The notes: generated by a model not told the origin, from the letters alone. Positions 44,502 through 54,719 are shown, counted from the first letter of the stretch. The stretch: DNA of 64,000 bases from CAWJHE01 sp963842455 (GCA_963842455.1 CAWJHE010000009.1:124001-188000), one strand, 5' to 3'. A program made the numbers and translations.

Positions 44502-45706
44502 GATTTCTTTCGTTGATCGATCAGAGATTGAAGGTGCTTTAACGATGGAGGCAGCTGGCTACCAAATGGATTGCTCCGACGTGCCTGACACACAGAGCAA
44601 AATGTCGATCCAGCAGACGAGGCAAACAGGGCGCTACACCGCTCACAACGGATCAGATCACCCTTACACAATAGGACAGGCGTCTCTTGAGGAAAGACTG
44701 ACAAAGAATTCGTATGATGGCTGACTACAATCGCGGTTGGGGCGCACACCTGCACGCAAATTTCACAGCCTATACAGTTCGCAGGCTCAAAAGAGAGTGA
44801 AAAACTCTTACTAAAAGCCTGACTAAATATTAACGCCCCTGTAGGACAAGCCCTGGCGCACGCTCCACAAGCCGTACAATCTTCTGAAACGTTGAGGGTT
44901 GCATACCCATACTCACCCATTTCCAAATCTGGGAACCCGTGAGCAGCCCCCAAGCGCTGAAGAGCTTCATTCATCCGGCGGCGTTCGCGCCCTGGACGTT
45001 GACCAGCATGATCCGCTTGACCGGCGCTAAGAGCACGAGCAGCAACCACCTGGCTGCGCTGGGCAGCCATGCGAAACAAATCTCGGCGAGAAAGCGGAGG
45101 GTTTTCTGCTTTCCAGAAGGGGCGTTGCTCTTCAAGATCTGGACCCATTGTATCCACCAGCTTAAAAAGGGGGAAATCCTTGAATTGGGTAACAAGGTGA
45201 TTGGCAACTTCAACCTGGGATGAAATGCGCTCCTTCAAGATACCCCAAGGACAATCCCCACACGCATCAGTACGCACATAAACTTCCTGGATATCCAAGG
45301 CAGCCAAAGCCAGGAAAGCGCCAGCGCCCAGTCCAGCCAGGCAACCTTTAACCTGGATTGCTTCTGTTTCTTGAGAAACTCCAAATCCAGGATCAGGATG
45401 AAGCGCACAGACCAATTCGATTTTTTTCGACTCCAGGCGAGTCGCACAAATTAACAAATCCTGCACCGAATCATCAGCCTGAAAAGCGCCAGTTGGGCAA
45501 ACTGTCAAGCATGCCAGGCATGTCTGGCATGCTTGCGAATCCAATTCAGGAGGTGTACCCGGATGAATGGCATCTACAGGGCAAATCGTATAGCAAGAAT
45601 TACACGTAGAATTCTTGTTAAACGAATACAGACATCGGTCAGCTTCATAGCTTACCGAAGATCGATCCAAAGATAAAAAACGCTCGTAGATGGTAATCTG
45701 CTTCAT
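44498..45706 (-). CDS. Polyferredoxin with zinc-ribbon tail
   Basis: A ~402-residue cytoplasmic iron-sulfur protein. I place the start at ATG 45706, which overlaps the TorD stop by four bases; the longer open frame upstream is antisense noise. Two 4Fe-4S sites lie near the N-terminus (CNSCYTICP and CQTCLACLTVCP). A middle domain follows with DACGDCPWG, then a linker with LSRRDLF. Two further clusters come after that (CTACGACARACP and CIGCEICVQVCAP), and finally CERC...CSVC. It could pass electrons to the neighbouring radical SAM enzyme or serve in maturation of the molybdoenzyme. I do not know an experimentally characterised homologue. Confidence 0.8.
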   Translation of the reverse strand: MKQITIYERFLSLDRSSVSYEADRCLYSFNKNSTCNSCYTICPVDAIHPGTPPELDSQACQTCLACLTVCPTGAFQADDSVQDLLICATRLESKKIELVCALHPDPGFGVSQETEAIQVKGCLAGLGAGAFLALAALDIQEVYVRTDACGDCPWGILKERISSQVEVANHLVTQFKDFPLFKLVDTMGPDLEEQRPFWKAENPPLSRRDLFRMAAQRSQVVAARALSAGQADHAGQRPGRERRRMNEALQRLGAAHGFPDLEMGEYGYATLNVSEDCTACGACARACPTGALIFSQAFSKSFSLSFEPANCIGCEICVQVCAPTAIVVSHHTNSLSVFPQETPVLLCKGDLIRCERCSALFASSAGSTFCSVCQARRSNPFGSQLPPSLKHLQSLIDQRKKS

Positions 45707-46413
45707 TCGACAAGCCCAACCGGGCGATCCAATCCTAATCGTTCTGCCAATTCTTCTAATGCACCACGCAATACAAGGGCTACTCCCTTGTAAAAATCCG
45801 TTTTTCCGTATTCTAACATCAAGTCGCACCAGGTCGGAACCCATCTAAAGACATGCTCGGTTAAGAAACGGCGTTTGGCATCCAAAATTCTATCAAGCTC
45901 GTCTTGATTCCCGTTCTCGATCGCTTGAAGTGCCAGGTTCGCCATGTGAGCCAAAAATGCAAGTTCAAGCCCAATATGGTCGTCCGGCTCTTGATGAATT
46001 TTCACTAATTCCAAACCAAAAGTACGATACCAATTTCGAACCTCTAGAACCTGTTCTTGAAATAACAAGTGATCTTTGCTAAGATAAACCGATTCCCAAG
46101 GTGCAACCGGGATTCTTTCTGTGTGATCAAATAGACGCGTGTATTCAGACTTCAAATCTTCAAGGATAGCATCTTTATTTCCCGATGCATACTTGTGTGA
46201 GAAATCCCTCAGAAGCGATAATCCTTCGACAACATCCAGGTGGTCCTTTGCAAAAGGAGCCTCGACAAACAAATCTTCATCAAGGATTGGATCCAGCCAG
46301 TTTTTCTCAGGAAAGGTGTATAAAATTTTCCCTAACAACCCAAACAGTAGAACCTCCCCCGCAAAATCATCTCCCCAGTCCCCATGGATAGATCCGTTGT
46401 CTTTCTCTTTCAA
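45703..46413 (-). CDS. TorD/DmsD-family redox-enzyme maturation chaperone
   Basis: A 236-residue all-helical protein of the TorD family (YSRLFD-type motif seen as LKSEYTRLFDHTERIPVAPWESVYLS; then DHIGLELAFLAHMANLAL, the second family hallmark; and FLTEHVFRWVPTWCDLM). These chaperones bind the Tat signal of a DMSO-reductase-family subunit, hold it until Moco is inserted, then release it to Tat. The client is almost certainly the DmsA-like protein encoded 5.7 kb upstream in the same array. Confidence 0.9.
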   Translation of the reverse strand: MKEKDNGSIHGDWGDDFAGEVLLFGLLGKILYTFPEKNWLDPILDEDLFVEAPFAKDHLDVVEGLSLLRDFSHKYASGNKDAILEDLKSEYTRLFDHTERIPVAPWESVYLSKDHLLFQEQVLEVRNWYRTFGLELVKIHQEPDDHIGLELAFLAHMANLALQAIENGNQDELDRILDAKRRFLTEHVFRWVPTWCDLMLEYGKTDFYKGVALVLRGALEELAERLGLDRPVGLVE

Positions 46414-46445
46414 TGTATACCTCCATTATTCTGCTTTGAAGAAGT

Positions 46446-48294
46446 TTAACTGGGTAATCTTTTCTTTTTTACCCATTGGATGAAAAATTTCAGTGGGAAA
46501 AACACAAGCATTATAAAACCTGCTACATATACTGCGTAAACAATAAATTGGGCTAAATTCGTTCCTAATGACTTTAAAAATCCTTTCACCTTTTCAAGCA
46601 TGGTTTCTTCCCTAATGAAGGAAACTGGCACGGATTTAGTTGGACGTAAGGCCGTAAGTAATTCAGGGTCATAAGGGATAACCATTATAGCTTGTTTATC
46701 TGTTAGATTTACCATTTGATTTCCATTAATTTTCTGGAAATCTTGACTACTCCTGTTTCGAATATCTGCCGAACCTTCGAAAACAAATAACCATTCACCT
46801 TGACCCGGAAGCAGTTCATACGCAAAGCTAGCGTCTGTCATTTTTATTTCTGTTGTAGCACTACGGATAATCCATTCGCTTCCATTGCCACTTCCCCATA
46901 TCCAACCTTTGTCCACAGTAACCACATTGCCTTCCAGACTATACTCGGATTCAGCCGGTAAAGTGACCCTTCCACTACCCCATGACAAAAACTGAGTATC
47001 ATCGAGAGGTTTTAATTGAATTTCCAGAGCTGAATCGACTGAATTCTCCAAAGAAAGACTTGTCTCATGGCTAAAATACCCTGGAGATCTCGTTTGAAAT
47101 ATCAGTCTCTCACCTGTTAATCCAAGGATGGAAAATACACCGCTTTCCGGAAGAATACTTTGAACATAATTACTGTTTTCAATCGTTACCCAGGCAAAGG
47201 GAATTGATGAATTTTGCTCATCGACAACACTTCCATTAACGGTACGTCCACTTAACTGAAGAACAGGAATATTAATATTTACTTCGGGGTCGACCGTCAA
47301 ATCCACTAATTGAGGGTATGCGAGCTTATTTCCTTGATCTACTCCTAAATCGACTAACAGCACATAACGATCAATAAGCAAATCTGGAAAAGAAAAATTC
47401 CCATCAGTTGATGAAATCGTTTCGAAAATATCGCCAGTCGACAACTGAACAGCCTTTAAGGCCAGTTCTTGCTGCATGTTATTGGTTAACTTTCCGCGGA
47501 TTTCGCCTTTTTGTGAAGTAACTTTTAATAAGACTGGCGAAGGATCATTTGTTCCTGGGTTAATGGTTAATTCCACAGAATCCGTACTCTCATACCAAAT
47601 CCCATCAACAATTACTGGGGGAACGCTAAAAACCCAATGTGTTGGAACTTCCGCCAATGCCTCAACCTTTACGAACGCATTCCCTTGATCGTCTGATGAG
47701 CCGGTAGCCGAACGCGCCCGCCACATGTATAACCAAGTAGATGCCTTAATCGGAATCCCCGAAGCCGGCGAATTGGATCCATCATCAAATACCACCTTCA
47801 CGGGAACATCCACATAATTCGAATGGTCAACGATTATATTTCTCTCTGCTGATACAGAATCTCCATTCGGAGCTTTCGCTGTTACCCGTAGCAGCACATT
47901 TCCTGCAGGAAGACTTAAATCAGAACGTACATGACAATAGGCAACACAACTGGCATGCATCGGATCAAATTCATCATCTGTTGCTTCTTCATTCGCAGTC
48001 AGGTAAAAATCAAATGTATCATAATGGGTTAATGTCTCATCCAGGCTACCGATTAATTGTCCATCTTTAATGACTTCAAGGCTCAGAGAAATTTTGTCAA
48101 ATTCATATTTAGAATTCTGCACATATCCGCTGACCGGTATGCTAAACAGGAGTGAGCTAGGACCCGCATAGATGGTTTCACCTTCACCGGGATCAACAAT
48201 TTGAACAATAAAACTCTCTTCCTGAGCTTCAACCTGCTGGAAATTAAGACATACCATCATTGTTAGTAAAATTATTCTGATCCACTTAGCCATT
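46446..48294 (-). CDS. Large surface protein with CarboxypepD_reg-like repeats, a CX3CH site and C-terminal membrane anchor
   Basis: About 615 residues from ATG 48294, which has GGGAGGG eight bases upstream. The signal peptide ends near VEA-QEE. A beta-rich domain contains one CVAYCH (CX3CH), which could hold a covalent haem, although two-residue spacing is the norm. Then come several carboxypeptidase-regulatory-like beta-sandwich repeats (KGEIRGKLTNNMQQEL..., GRTVNGSVVDEQNSS...) and a FecR-like segment (LEGNVVTVDKGWIWGSG). A final membrane helix (FIVYAVYVAGFIMLVFFPL) carries a basic tail. It lies between the multihaem cytochrome and TorD genes, so it is probably an extracytoplasmic partner of the electron-transfer chain. 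No family name is certain. Confidence 0.6.
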
Positions 48295-48387
48295 GAGAGC
48301 CCTCCCTGCTTGAACTCCAAAACTCACCAAATAAGTTATCGTAGCTCATGAGTACAGGTATTCTGTGTCAAATAAACACAAATCTCT

Positions 48388-49434
48388 TTATTGAGTTTCC
48401 TTAGTCAATGATTCCAAATTCCAAGGATTCCCAGAATAATGACACCGCCCACAATCAACATCCCTTTGCAAAGCATGGGATTGGTAAGGTTTTGTATTCT
48501 GGCGTCCGAGCAATTCAGTCGTTCGGAATGTCATCAAAATATTATTGGTTTCAAAAAGACCTACTTCTAAACCTGAGGCATCATGACAGGCAACACACGA
48601 TACATTCGCATGCAATATACTATGAGCCTGAGCCATTTCCGCCTTTTTCATTTGGTCTACCAATTCAACATGGCAACTTCCACAGTCATCATTACCTGCT
48701 TCTTGGATTGTTCTATCGTGTTCATCCCACGCATTAGGATGGCATAAGATGCAGTCTTCATTGGTGCGAGAAGGCGGATGATCTAAAGCCTCCGTTGGCG
48801 TCGCATCCAGTGAAATGGAATGACAATTCTTACAATTTGCTCTTAGACTGTGAGGATCATGACATTCCGTACATTGGAAAGAAGCATGAGCATTTTCTCC
48901 AAGCATACGTTTATGTCTCAAGGTCTGGTTATCCAGGTGACACTTTTCACATAATTCAGTGGTATTCGCCACAGTTTCATGATATCCAGTAATCGTGTTC
49001 AGCCAGCCTAATTGCACCGTTTCTTGCTCTTCGTTAATTTTATGGCAAACTAAACAATCTATATTTTTCCAATCCTCCTCAGGCACAAGAGGATTCCCAA
49101 CTGCAATTCTTGGTTCCGCTTCAAACGCAAATTTACACGAGACACAATTAGGCGGTTGATCCACCTTTGCCTCATCATCCCAATTCAACGGTGAATGACA
49201 CTTCGCACAATAGGTATTAGGACCCTTCTCCAGGCTGTAAGTATTGGCATGGATACTACTTTTCCATGCATCAGTTACAGCTTGCATTTTGTTTGTCATT
49301 GTTGGTTCTTGCATTACCGTTGGTGTATTCAAAGATACTTCATCTGAAGGAGCACCTGGTAGAGTATTACATGCTGAGAGAAAACAACTAACCAAAATTA
49401 GAAGAACAATGTGCGCAAATTTGTTTTTTTCCAT
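48388..49434 (-). CDS. Multihaem c-type cytochrome lipoprotein (nine CxxCH plus one CxxCK)
   Basis: About 348 residues from ATG 49434. The signal peptide ends in a lipobox (FLSAC), so it is anchored on the outer membrane face. Haem sites in order are CAKCH, CVSCK, CLVCH, CEKCH, CTECH, CKNCH, CILCH, CGSCH, CVACH and CGRCH. The CxxCK at position two is notable: Lys in place of the proximal His is known from the catalytic haem of NrfA nitrite reductase. The N-terminal third aligns by eye with the neighbouring cytochrome (49483-50467), so the two are paralogues. It probably passes electrons between the membrane subunit and an external acceptor or the DmsAB-like enzyme. Confidence 0.88.
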   Translation of the reverse strand: MEKNKFAHIVLLILVSCFLSACNTLPGAPSDEVSLNTPTVMQEPTMTNKMQAVTDAWKSSIHANTYSLEKGPNTYCAKCHSPLNWDDEAKVDQPPNCVSCKFAFEAEPRIAVGNPLVPEEDWKNIDCLVCHKINEEQETVQLGWLNTITGYHETVANTTELCEKCHLDNQTLRHKRMLGENAHASFQCTECHDPHSLRANCKNCHSISLDATPTEALDHPPSRTNEDCILCHPNAWDEHDRTIQEAGNDDCGSCHVELVDQMKKAEMAQAHSILHANVSCVACHDASGLEVGLFETNNILMTFRTTELLGRQNTKPYQSHALQRDVDCGRCHYSGNPWNLESLTKETQ

Positions 49435-49482
49435 TTTCACTTTTATACCTCAATAATTTTTTAATTTGTTTTTCTCAGACTA

Positions 49483-50467
49483 TTAGCGCAGGACTTCTGG
49501 AACAATATCAGGATTGGGGTTTTCGTTGCGCGGAAAATAATCGCACCAAAAAAGCACCCCACCTTCCTGATGACAGGCATCACAACTCACATCGTACGCA
49601 ACGATTACTTCGTATGTGCCAAACGGGTGATGACATCTTTGGCACCGGACTTCTAACTGTAAGTTATGAGATGGCCAGGATGTCAATGCATGAGCATATC
49701 TTCGCCCATATGTATTCTCCAAAATGGGAAGAACTGGCATCCGTCTCTAACCAGATACTCAATCCGCCCGCATCATGGCAAGCTGTGCAATTGACCCCTA
49801 AGTGACGATTATGTTCCTCAATGGCGTTACCTTCACTAATATCATGACAATCTTCGCAAGAAGAATCCGCACCATGAGGTCCATGACATACAGTGCATTC
49901 CATATTTGTGTGCACTGGAGAGACCTTTTGTTCTTCAACAACTTCAAATCCATGCTGGCCCTCATGACAACGGGCGCACAAATCCATGACACTTTCTACT
50001 TCTTCATACAGGTTAGCAGATTGATTCCAATATGCAATCCCAGTATAGTAAGAATTCCCAGCAGGGATATGACAAACATCGCAGGTAATATTATGCCATT
50101 CAGCTTCGCCAACTGGAACCCCCATACCCAATTCAGGGCGCGGCGCCCCTGGTATACGCTTACAGGATTCACAATCTTGTGCTTCTATTTGGGCAAGTTC
50201 TTGGGTGGGGTCCCAATTCTTCGGTGATTTACACCTGGCACATGTCGTATTGGCTCCCATGCCATTATCATATGTCTGCGAATGGCCAGAAAGTTCCCAT
50301 TCTTGGAAAGCCAACTGCAACTCGGCTTCTGTTGCAACGCGTCCAGAAGGAGACGCTGGAGCGCGTGGGGTTGGCACTGGAGCAGCAGCAGACACCTGCA
50401 TTGCTAGCCCAATAAGACCAAAAATTACAAACATCACAATGAGATAAGCCCAAAATTCTCTCTTCAT
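49483..50467 (-). CDS. Multihaem c-type cytochrome (seven CxxCH plus two CxxCK), frameshifted
   Basis: Two frames (50467-49664 and 49740-49483) combine to ~328 residues; the shift lies near 49742, after GGLSIWLETD. A signal sequence or N-terminal anchor (WAYLIVMFVIFGLIGLAM) is followed by CARCK, CESCK, CDVCH, CARCH, CTVCH, CEDCH, CTACH and, after the shift, CQRCH and CDACH. Two CxxCK sites stand in a row at the N-terminus; both are clear in the DNA. The arrangement WNIT/WKNI-D-C-x-V-CH after the second site is shared with the downstream paralogue. It is not NrfA by length or haem order. The role is electron transfer or an unrecognised reductase activity. Confidence 0.85.
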
Positions 50468-50639
50468 ACCTGAAATCCCTCTATACCAAGGAAGGAGAAG
50501 AGGCGTTCTTAAACCTCCTCTCCTTCACGTTTACCAAGCATGAAATGGGTCTAGATTGTTTTAGACTCCAATTTGGACATGGGTTGCATAAAACAAGAAT
50601 CTACCCAAAATTTCTGCAATCAGCACTAAGACAAAGGCG

Positions 50640-51482
50640 CTATACAGCAAAATACGACATAATCTTTTCTTTGCCTACACTGGTTGCAGTTTGGTAGATG
50701 AAGAGCCCAAAAATGCCAGCACCCAGAAATGCCAAAACAAAGCGTAGCCCAAAGATCAGGCCATAGTTGTTCAGCATCCGGCTGGAAGTTTCTGCCGCCT
50801 CACCACCCATGGATCCTAGTAAAGCGAGATAGATGGGAATGAACACAAACTCCACACCTAGTAAGACAACCGCTCCAATAGCAATCCAACGCATGACCCA
50901 TCTCAGTAATTCACATTGAACTTCAGCACAAGATGGGGTTTTTCTCTTCATATAAGCATAATTTGCAACAAAGGCTACACCTAAAGCCAGTGCGCCAAGC
51001 AATAATGTTGTTGTAGCAAATTGCAGAGGGGTAGCAAAAGTGTTCCAGGCTGGCTGTGTTTCCATCATGTAAACTGCAGCCATACTGTAAACTAATGCTA
51101 TACCAATAACACCCGCGATCAAAGCGACGATACTTCGCACGGTGAAACTGCCGATTTTCTTCCATTGCATGAATGCAAACAAGAAAGCCGCAATTGCAAA
51201 AAGCACACCAAACAAAATCTCTCGGCTTAACCAGGAACTCGCCAGGTTAAGAACAGCCTTTGGAGCATTCATCATGTTTCCAAGGTGTAGGAAAGACGCC
51301 AAGAACGCAAGCACCATTACGGGCAAAATTGCATATAAAGCTCGATCACTAAGACGATCAGCTTCTTCTTCGCCTGCTTTTCGGACTACAGCGAAGTGAA
51401 TAATACCCAAAATGAGATACGCTCCAACTGCCATCTGGCCTAGAATTGTAAATAGAATCAATGACCATTCGCTAACATTCAT
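50640..51482 (-). CDS. DmsC-like quinol-oxidising membrane anchor subunit
   Basis: A 280-residue protein with eight membrane helices of the DmsC family. The opening EWSLILFTILGQMAVGAYLILG is the usual DmsC start, and LHLGNMMNAPKAVLNLASSWLSREI is the family's most conserved loop, which binds quinol. It would draw electrons from menaquinol and pass them to the adjacent iron-sulfur subunit. It begins three bases after that gene. A paralogue is encoded at 56152-57075. Confidence 0.9.
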   Translation of the reverse strand: MNVSEWSLILFTILGQMAVGAYLILGIIHFAVVRKAGEEEADRLSDRALYAILPVMVLAFLASFLHLGNMMNAPKAVLNLASSWLSREILFGVLFAIAAFLFAFMQWKKIGSFTVRSIVALIAGVIGIALVYSMAAVYMMETQPAWNTFATPLQFATTTLLLGALALGVAFVANYAYMKRKTPSCAEVQCELLRWVMRWIAIGAVVLLGVEFVFIPIYLALLGSMGGEAAETSSRMLNNYGLIFGLRFVLAFLGAGIFGLFIYQTATSVGKEKIMSYFAV

Positions 51483-51484
51483 GG

Positions 51485-52111
51485 CTATATCTCCTCAGGA
51501 AGACTGATGATTGTTCCAGTCTCGAATCCGCTTACCTCAGCATGTCTATGGGGAGTCACCACAAAAGAAGGCTGGGTTAGATCCGATTTTGGAAGAGGGG
51601 CAATTTCATTGAAACTACCATGCTTTGCTTGAAGCTCTTCAAGCTCACCAAAGTCCAGACAGCGCATCACACAGGCTTCAACACAAGCCGGTTTTCCACC
51701 TTTTGCCAACAAATCGTTACAGAAGTCGCATTTTGTCATCACACCTGTGACTGCGTCAAAATGAACAGCTCCATATGGGCACGCCCATTCACAATATCGG
51801 CACCCAATACACTTTGTTGCATCAACCAGGACAATCCCATCTTCGGCTCGTTTATACAATGCAGTCGTTGGGCATACAGCGACACAAGCTGGGTCCTGGC
51901 AGTGCATGCATGAGAGTGAAAGGCTATAGTTAAAAACATGATTGGGAACCATAGTATTTCCATGCGGAACCCAACTGCCGCCGCCGTATTGGACGACTTT
52001 ACGCCATCTTACTTCTTCATCCAGGTTCGCCCGGTCCATACACGCAGCCTGGCAAGCCCGACAGGCAGTACAAGCACTTGCATCAAAATAGAAGGCTAGT
52101 TGTTTCGCCAT
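51485..52111 (-). CDS. DmsB-like iron-sulfur subunit with four 4Fe-4S clusters
   Basis: A 208-residue electron-transfer subunit. Four ferredoxin-type Cys groups are visible: CTACRACQAACMD, CMHCQDPACVAVCP, CIGCRYCEWACPYGAV and CDFCNDLLAKGGKPACVEAC. The opening QLAFYFDASACTAC is typical of DmsB. It carries no signal of its own, so it would be co-exported with the Tat-signal-bearing catalytic subunit encoded 13 bases upstream. It links the DmsC-like anchor with the molybdoenzyme. Confidence 0.92.
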   Translation of the reverse strand: MAKQLAFYFDASACTACRACQAACMDRANLDEEVRWRKVVQYGGGSWVPHGNTMVPNHVFNYSLSLSCMHCQDPACVAVCPTTALYKRAEDGIVLVDATKCIGCRYCEWACPYGAVHFDAVTGVMTKCDFCNDLLAKGGKPACVEACVMRCLDFGELEELQAKHGSFNEIAPLPKSDLTQPSFVVTPHRHAEVSGFETGTIISLPEEI

Positions 52112-52124
52112 TTAATGTGCCTCC

Positions 52125-54719
52125 TTAAAGGGGTATTCTTCTAGGCCATTGATAATCAGGTTTGAGTTCAATAGGCCCGCTATATTTTTCGACTTGCACA
52201 TTGCAAGAGTTCCATCCCGAGGTTCCCTGTCCGGTCGGGACTGCGCCACAAATGATATTGTCAGCGCCAGATTTATCAATCTGACTGGCTTCATCCATTT
52301 CAACCCAAGCTCCATGGAAAAGATTGACAACACCAGGCATCATCCTGGGTGTTACACATACTGGTCGCAGCACTTTACCATGTCGGCTTGTTATCAATAC
52401 AATATCACCATGTTTTATTCCACGTTCTTCAGCATCGATGGGGTTCATCAGGAATTCATGCGGGAAAATACGCCTCAAAACTCGCACATTATCAAAAACT
52501 GAATGTGAACGGCGCATATAATGCCCATTGAAAACCTGTAACGGGTATTCTCCCTTTATCTTGTTTTCAAAATCTGAAAAGGTTGATTCATAACCTTCAT
52601 CAGAAGGATCATAAGTTGGGATTGGGGCATATTCTTCCCAGCCAAAAGCTTTTAGCTTATCAGCCAAAGCCTGGCTATGAATCTCAAGCTTGCCAGTGGC
52701 TGTCTTCAAGGGATTCGCCTCAGGATCTTCTCGGAAACCTTTATATGCAATATATGAGTAATTGTCATTTAATTTTCTAGGAACCTGAATAATCCCTTTT
52801 TGTTTGAATTCCATGATAGGAATTTTGCCAGTTTGAGGAACACCTTCAACACCCAAAGCAGCAATGTCCGCATCCGTGATGGTTAGCAAGGTTTCAAACT
52901 CACCGCCCGAATTGGGGACATCATCCTTCATGATCTTGGCACCAGCCAGTTGGTTATAAATTTGTTGCTTACGAGAGATTGGATAAATCTCTTTTGGATT
53001 TAAACCAAGGCGTTCACCAATTCCTGCAGCAATTTCGTAATCGTCTTTGGCTTCGAAGAGTGGTTCTGTCGCCTGGCTAGCCCAAATCAGCATTTCGCGG
53101 TTGCCAGTGAGCACAGAGCCCCAACGTTCCCATTCGGTTGTTGCCGGAAGAACGACATCCGCATATTTTGAGTTCGTAGTAAGGTGCTGAGATTGGCTGA
53201 CAACAAACTCAACTTTACGATGAGCTTGAATGCCCTTAGTCGTACCATCTCGAGTGCACAACACAGCCGAACCACCATGGTAAATACACTGAATATTGAC
53301 ATCGCGGATATCATTGAAACCAGCTGTATATTTTCCACTCAGCACTGCTTCCCACATCTCATTGTCGTTGATACGCCAATCCTTTAGTGGGTTATCAATC
53401 CCTTCAACACCTGAGCCACCTGGCTGAATGATGGATGGTCCATGTCCACTGGAGTAGCGGTGATAGTAGCCACCGCTGGTCATGCTGCCTTCTTTACCAA
53501 TGTGACCCGTCGCAGCACCTAAGGTCAAGAAAGCCTGCGGCCAGTGATCTGCTCGACGAACTCGTGCAGGTGCGTTTGCCGATAATATGGCGACATTCTT
53601 GGTTGTGGCAATCTCAATGGCTAACTGTCTAATTCTCTCGGGGGGCACGCCGCAAATCTCTGAAGCCCAAACGGGTGTCTTAGGAATTCCATCGCTGACA
53701 CCCAACACATAGTTTTTAAGATTTCCTTGTGGGTCAACACCTTCAGGCATCATTGTTTCATCAAAACCTACAGTGCAACGCCTGAGGAAATCCCAATCAA
53801 TGAGTGGGTTGGTTTCAGGATCGTCTTCGGTAATCAGTATATACAGCATGCCCAACACCATAGCAGTATCAGTGGTTGCTCGAATGGGAATCCATTCATC
53901 AGCTACCACCATGGCGGTATCGTTGTACCAGGGGTCGATAATAATTGTTTTGGCATTCGCTTTGCGATTGCCCTTATTCTGGAGATAATTGTAAGTCGGG
54001 TTACCACCACTAGACCAGTTTCCATTCCAGCCCCAGTGGACAAATAGATCCACTTTCCGATGCTCCATGCGGTCATTGATACCATTGCTGCTGGTAATAC
54101 CTACCGTAGGGCCGGTTGTGGTCCAGGTACCCAATGAGGTTGTTCCCCAGTGTCCAATATATCCGCCAAATAATGAGAGGGCTCTCTGGATCTCAGATCC
54201 ACCACCTACCAGGATTGATTTATCGCCATACTGCTCTTTGATTCTTTTCAATTCGCTGGCAACAATATCAAATGCCTCATCCCAGGTGATACGCACCCAT
54301 TCATCTTGACCACGCAGCTCCTTATTTCCGCCACCAGGCGCCCAGTTCTTGCGCTTCATGGGGTATTTAAGCCGATCGGGATCGAATACCTGGTGCCTTT
54401 GTGCACGACCACGTGCACAACCTCTTTGCTGTGGATAATCCGGGTCATCCTCGTGTGTGTCATCAGCTTTTTGGCGAATGACTACACCATCTTTGACCAA
54501 GGCATAATTGGGACAACGACCACCACAGTTATGCCAACAGGCAACACTAACCCATTCACCTTCAGAAGCCTGAGCTTTATCTACCGCTGCTTTCAAGCCA
54601 TAGGTTAATCCACCAGCTAATACTGAGGCACCACCCAGCGCTGCACTCCATTTTAGAAAGCTGCGCCGGGTTAAAACAGTTTCATTGATTGCTTTCATTA
54701 ACAAATTTTTTTCACTCAT
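52125..54719 (-). CDS. DmsA-like molybdopterin oxidoreductase catalytic subunit (DMSO reductase family)
   Basis: An 864-residue enzyme from ATG 54719, which has GGAGG eight bases upstream. The Tat signal is TRRSFLKW at residues 17-24. The FS0 cluster cysteines are Cys61, Cys65, Cys69 and Cys101 (CWHNCGGRC, then GCARGRA). Close resemblance to E. coli DmsA is seen in FDPDRLKYPMKR and RITWDEAFDIVA. By that alignment Ser195 in HWGTTSLGTW is the likely Mo ligand. The C-terminal domain with RRSHSVFDNVRVLRR and GDIVLITSRHGKV is the cofactor-binding cap. It should reduce an S- or N-oxide or an oxyanion on the outer membrane face. The real acceptor cannot be told from the subgroup. Confidence 0.9.
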   Translation of the reverse strand: MSEKNLLMKAINETVLTRRSFLKWSAALGGASVLAGGLTYGLKAAVDKAQASEGEWVSVACWHNCGGRCPNYALVKDGVVIRQKADDTHEDDPDYPQQRGCARGRAQRHQVFDPDRLKYPMKRKNWAPGGGNKELRGQDEWVRITWDEAFDIVASELKRIKEQYGDKSILVGGGSEIQRALSLFGGYIGHWGTTSLGTWTTTGPTVGITSSNGINDRMEHRKVDLFVHWGWNGNWSSGGNPTYNYLQNKGNRKANAKTIIIDPWYNDTAMVVADEWIPIRATTDTAMVLGMLYILITEDDPETNPLIDWDFLRRCTVGFDETMMPEGVDPQGNLKNYVLGVSDGIPKTPVWASEICGVPPERIRQLAIEIATTKNVAILSANAPARVRRADHWPQAFLTLGAATGHIGKEGSMTSGGYYHRYSSGHGPSIIQPGGSGVEGIDNPLKDWRINDNEMWEAVLSGKYTAGFNDIRDVNIQCIYHGGSAVLCTRDGTTKGIQAHRKVEFVVSQSQHLTTNSKYADVVLPATTEWERWGSVLTGNREMLIWASQATEPLFEAKDDYEIAAGIGERLGLNPKEIYPISRKQQIYNQLAGAKIMKDDVPNSGGEFETLLTITDADIAALGVEGVPQTGKIPIMEFKQKGIIQVPRKLNDNYSYIAYKGFREDPEANPLKTATGKLEIHSQALADKLKAFGWEEYAPIPTYDPSDEGYESTFSDFENKIKGEYPLQVFNGHYMRRSHSVFDNVRVLRRIFPHEFLMNPIDAEERGIKHGDIVLITSRHGKVLRPVCVTPRMMPGVVNLFHGAWVEMDEASQIDKSGADNIICGAVPTGQGTSGWNSCNVQVEKYSGPIELKPDYQWPRRIPL

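Noticed and set aside
48388..50467. Naming either multihaem cytochrome NrfA nitrite reductase because of CxxCK
   Set aside because: Haem number (nine and ten), length and motif order differ from pentahaem NrfA. Only the unusual motif is shared.
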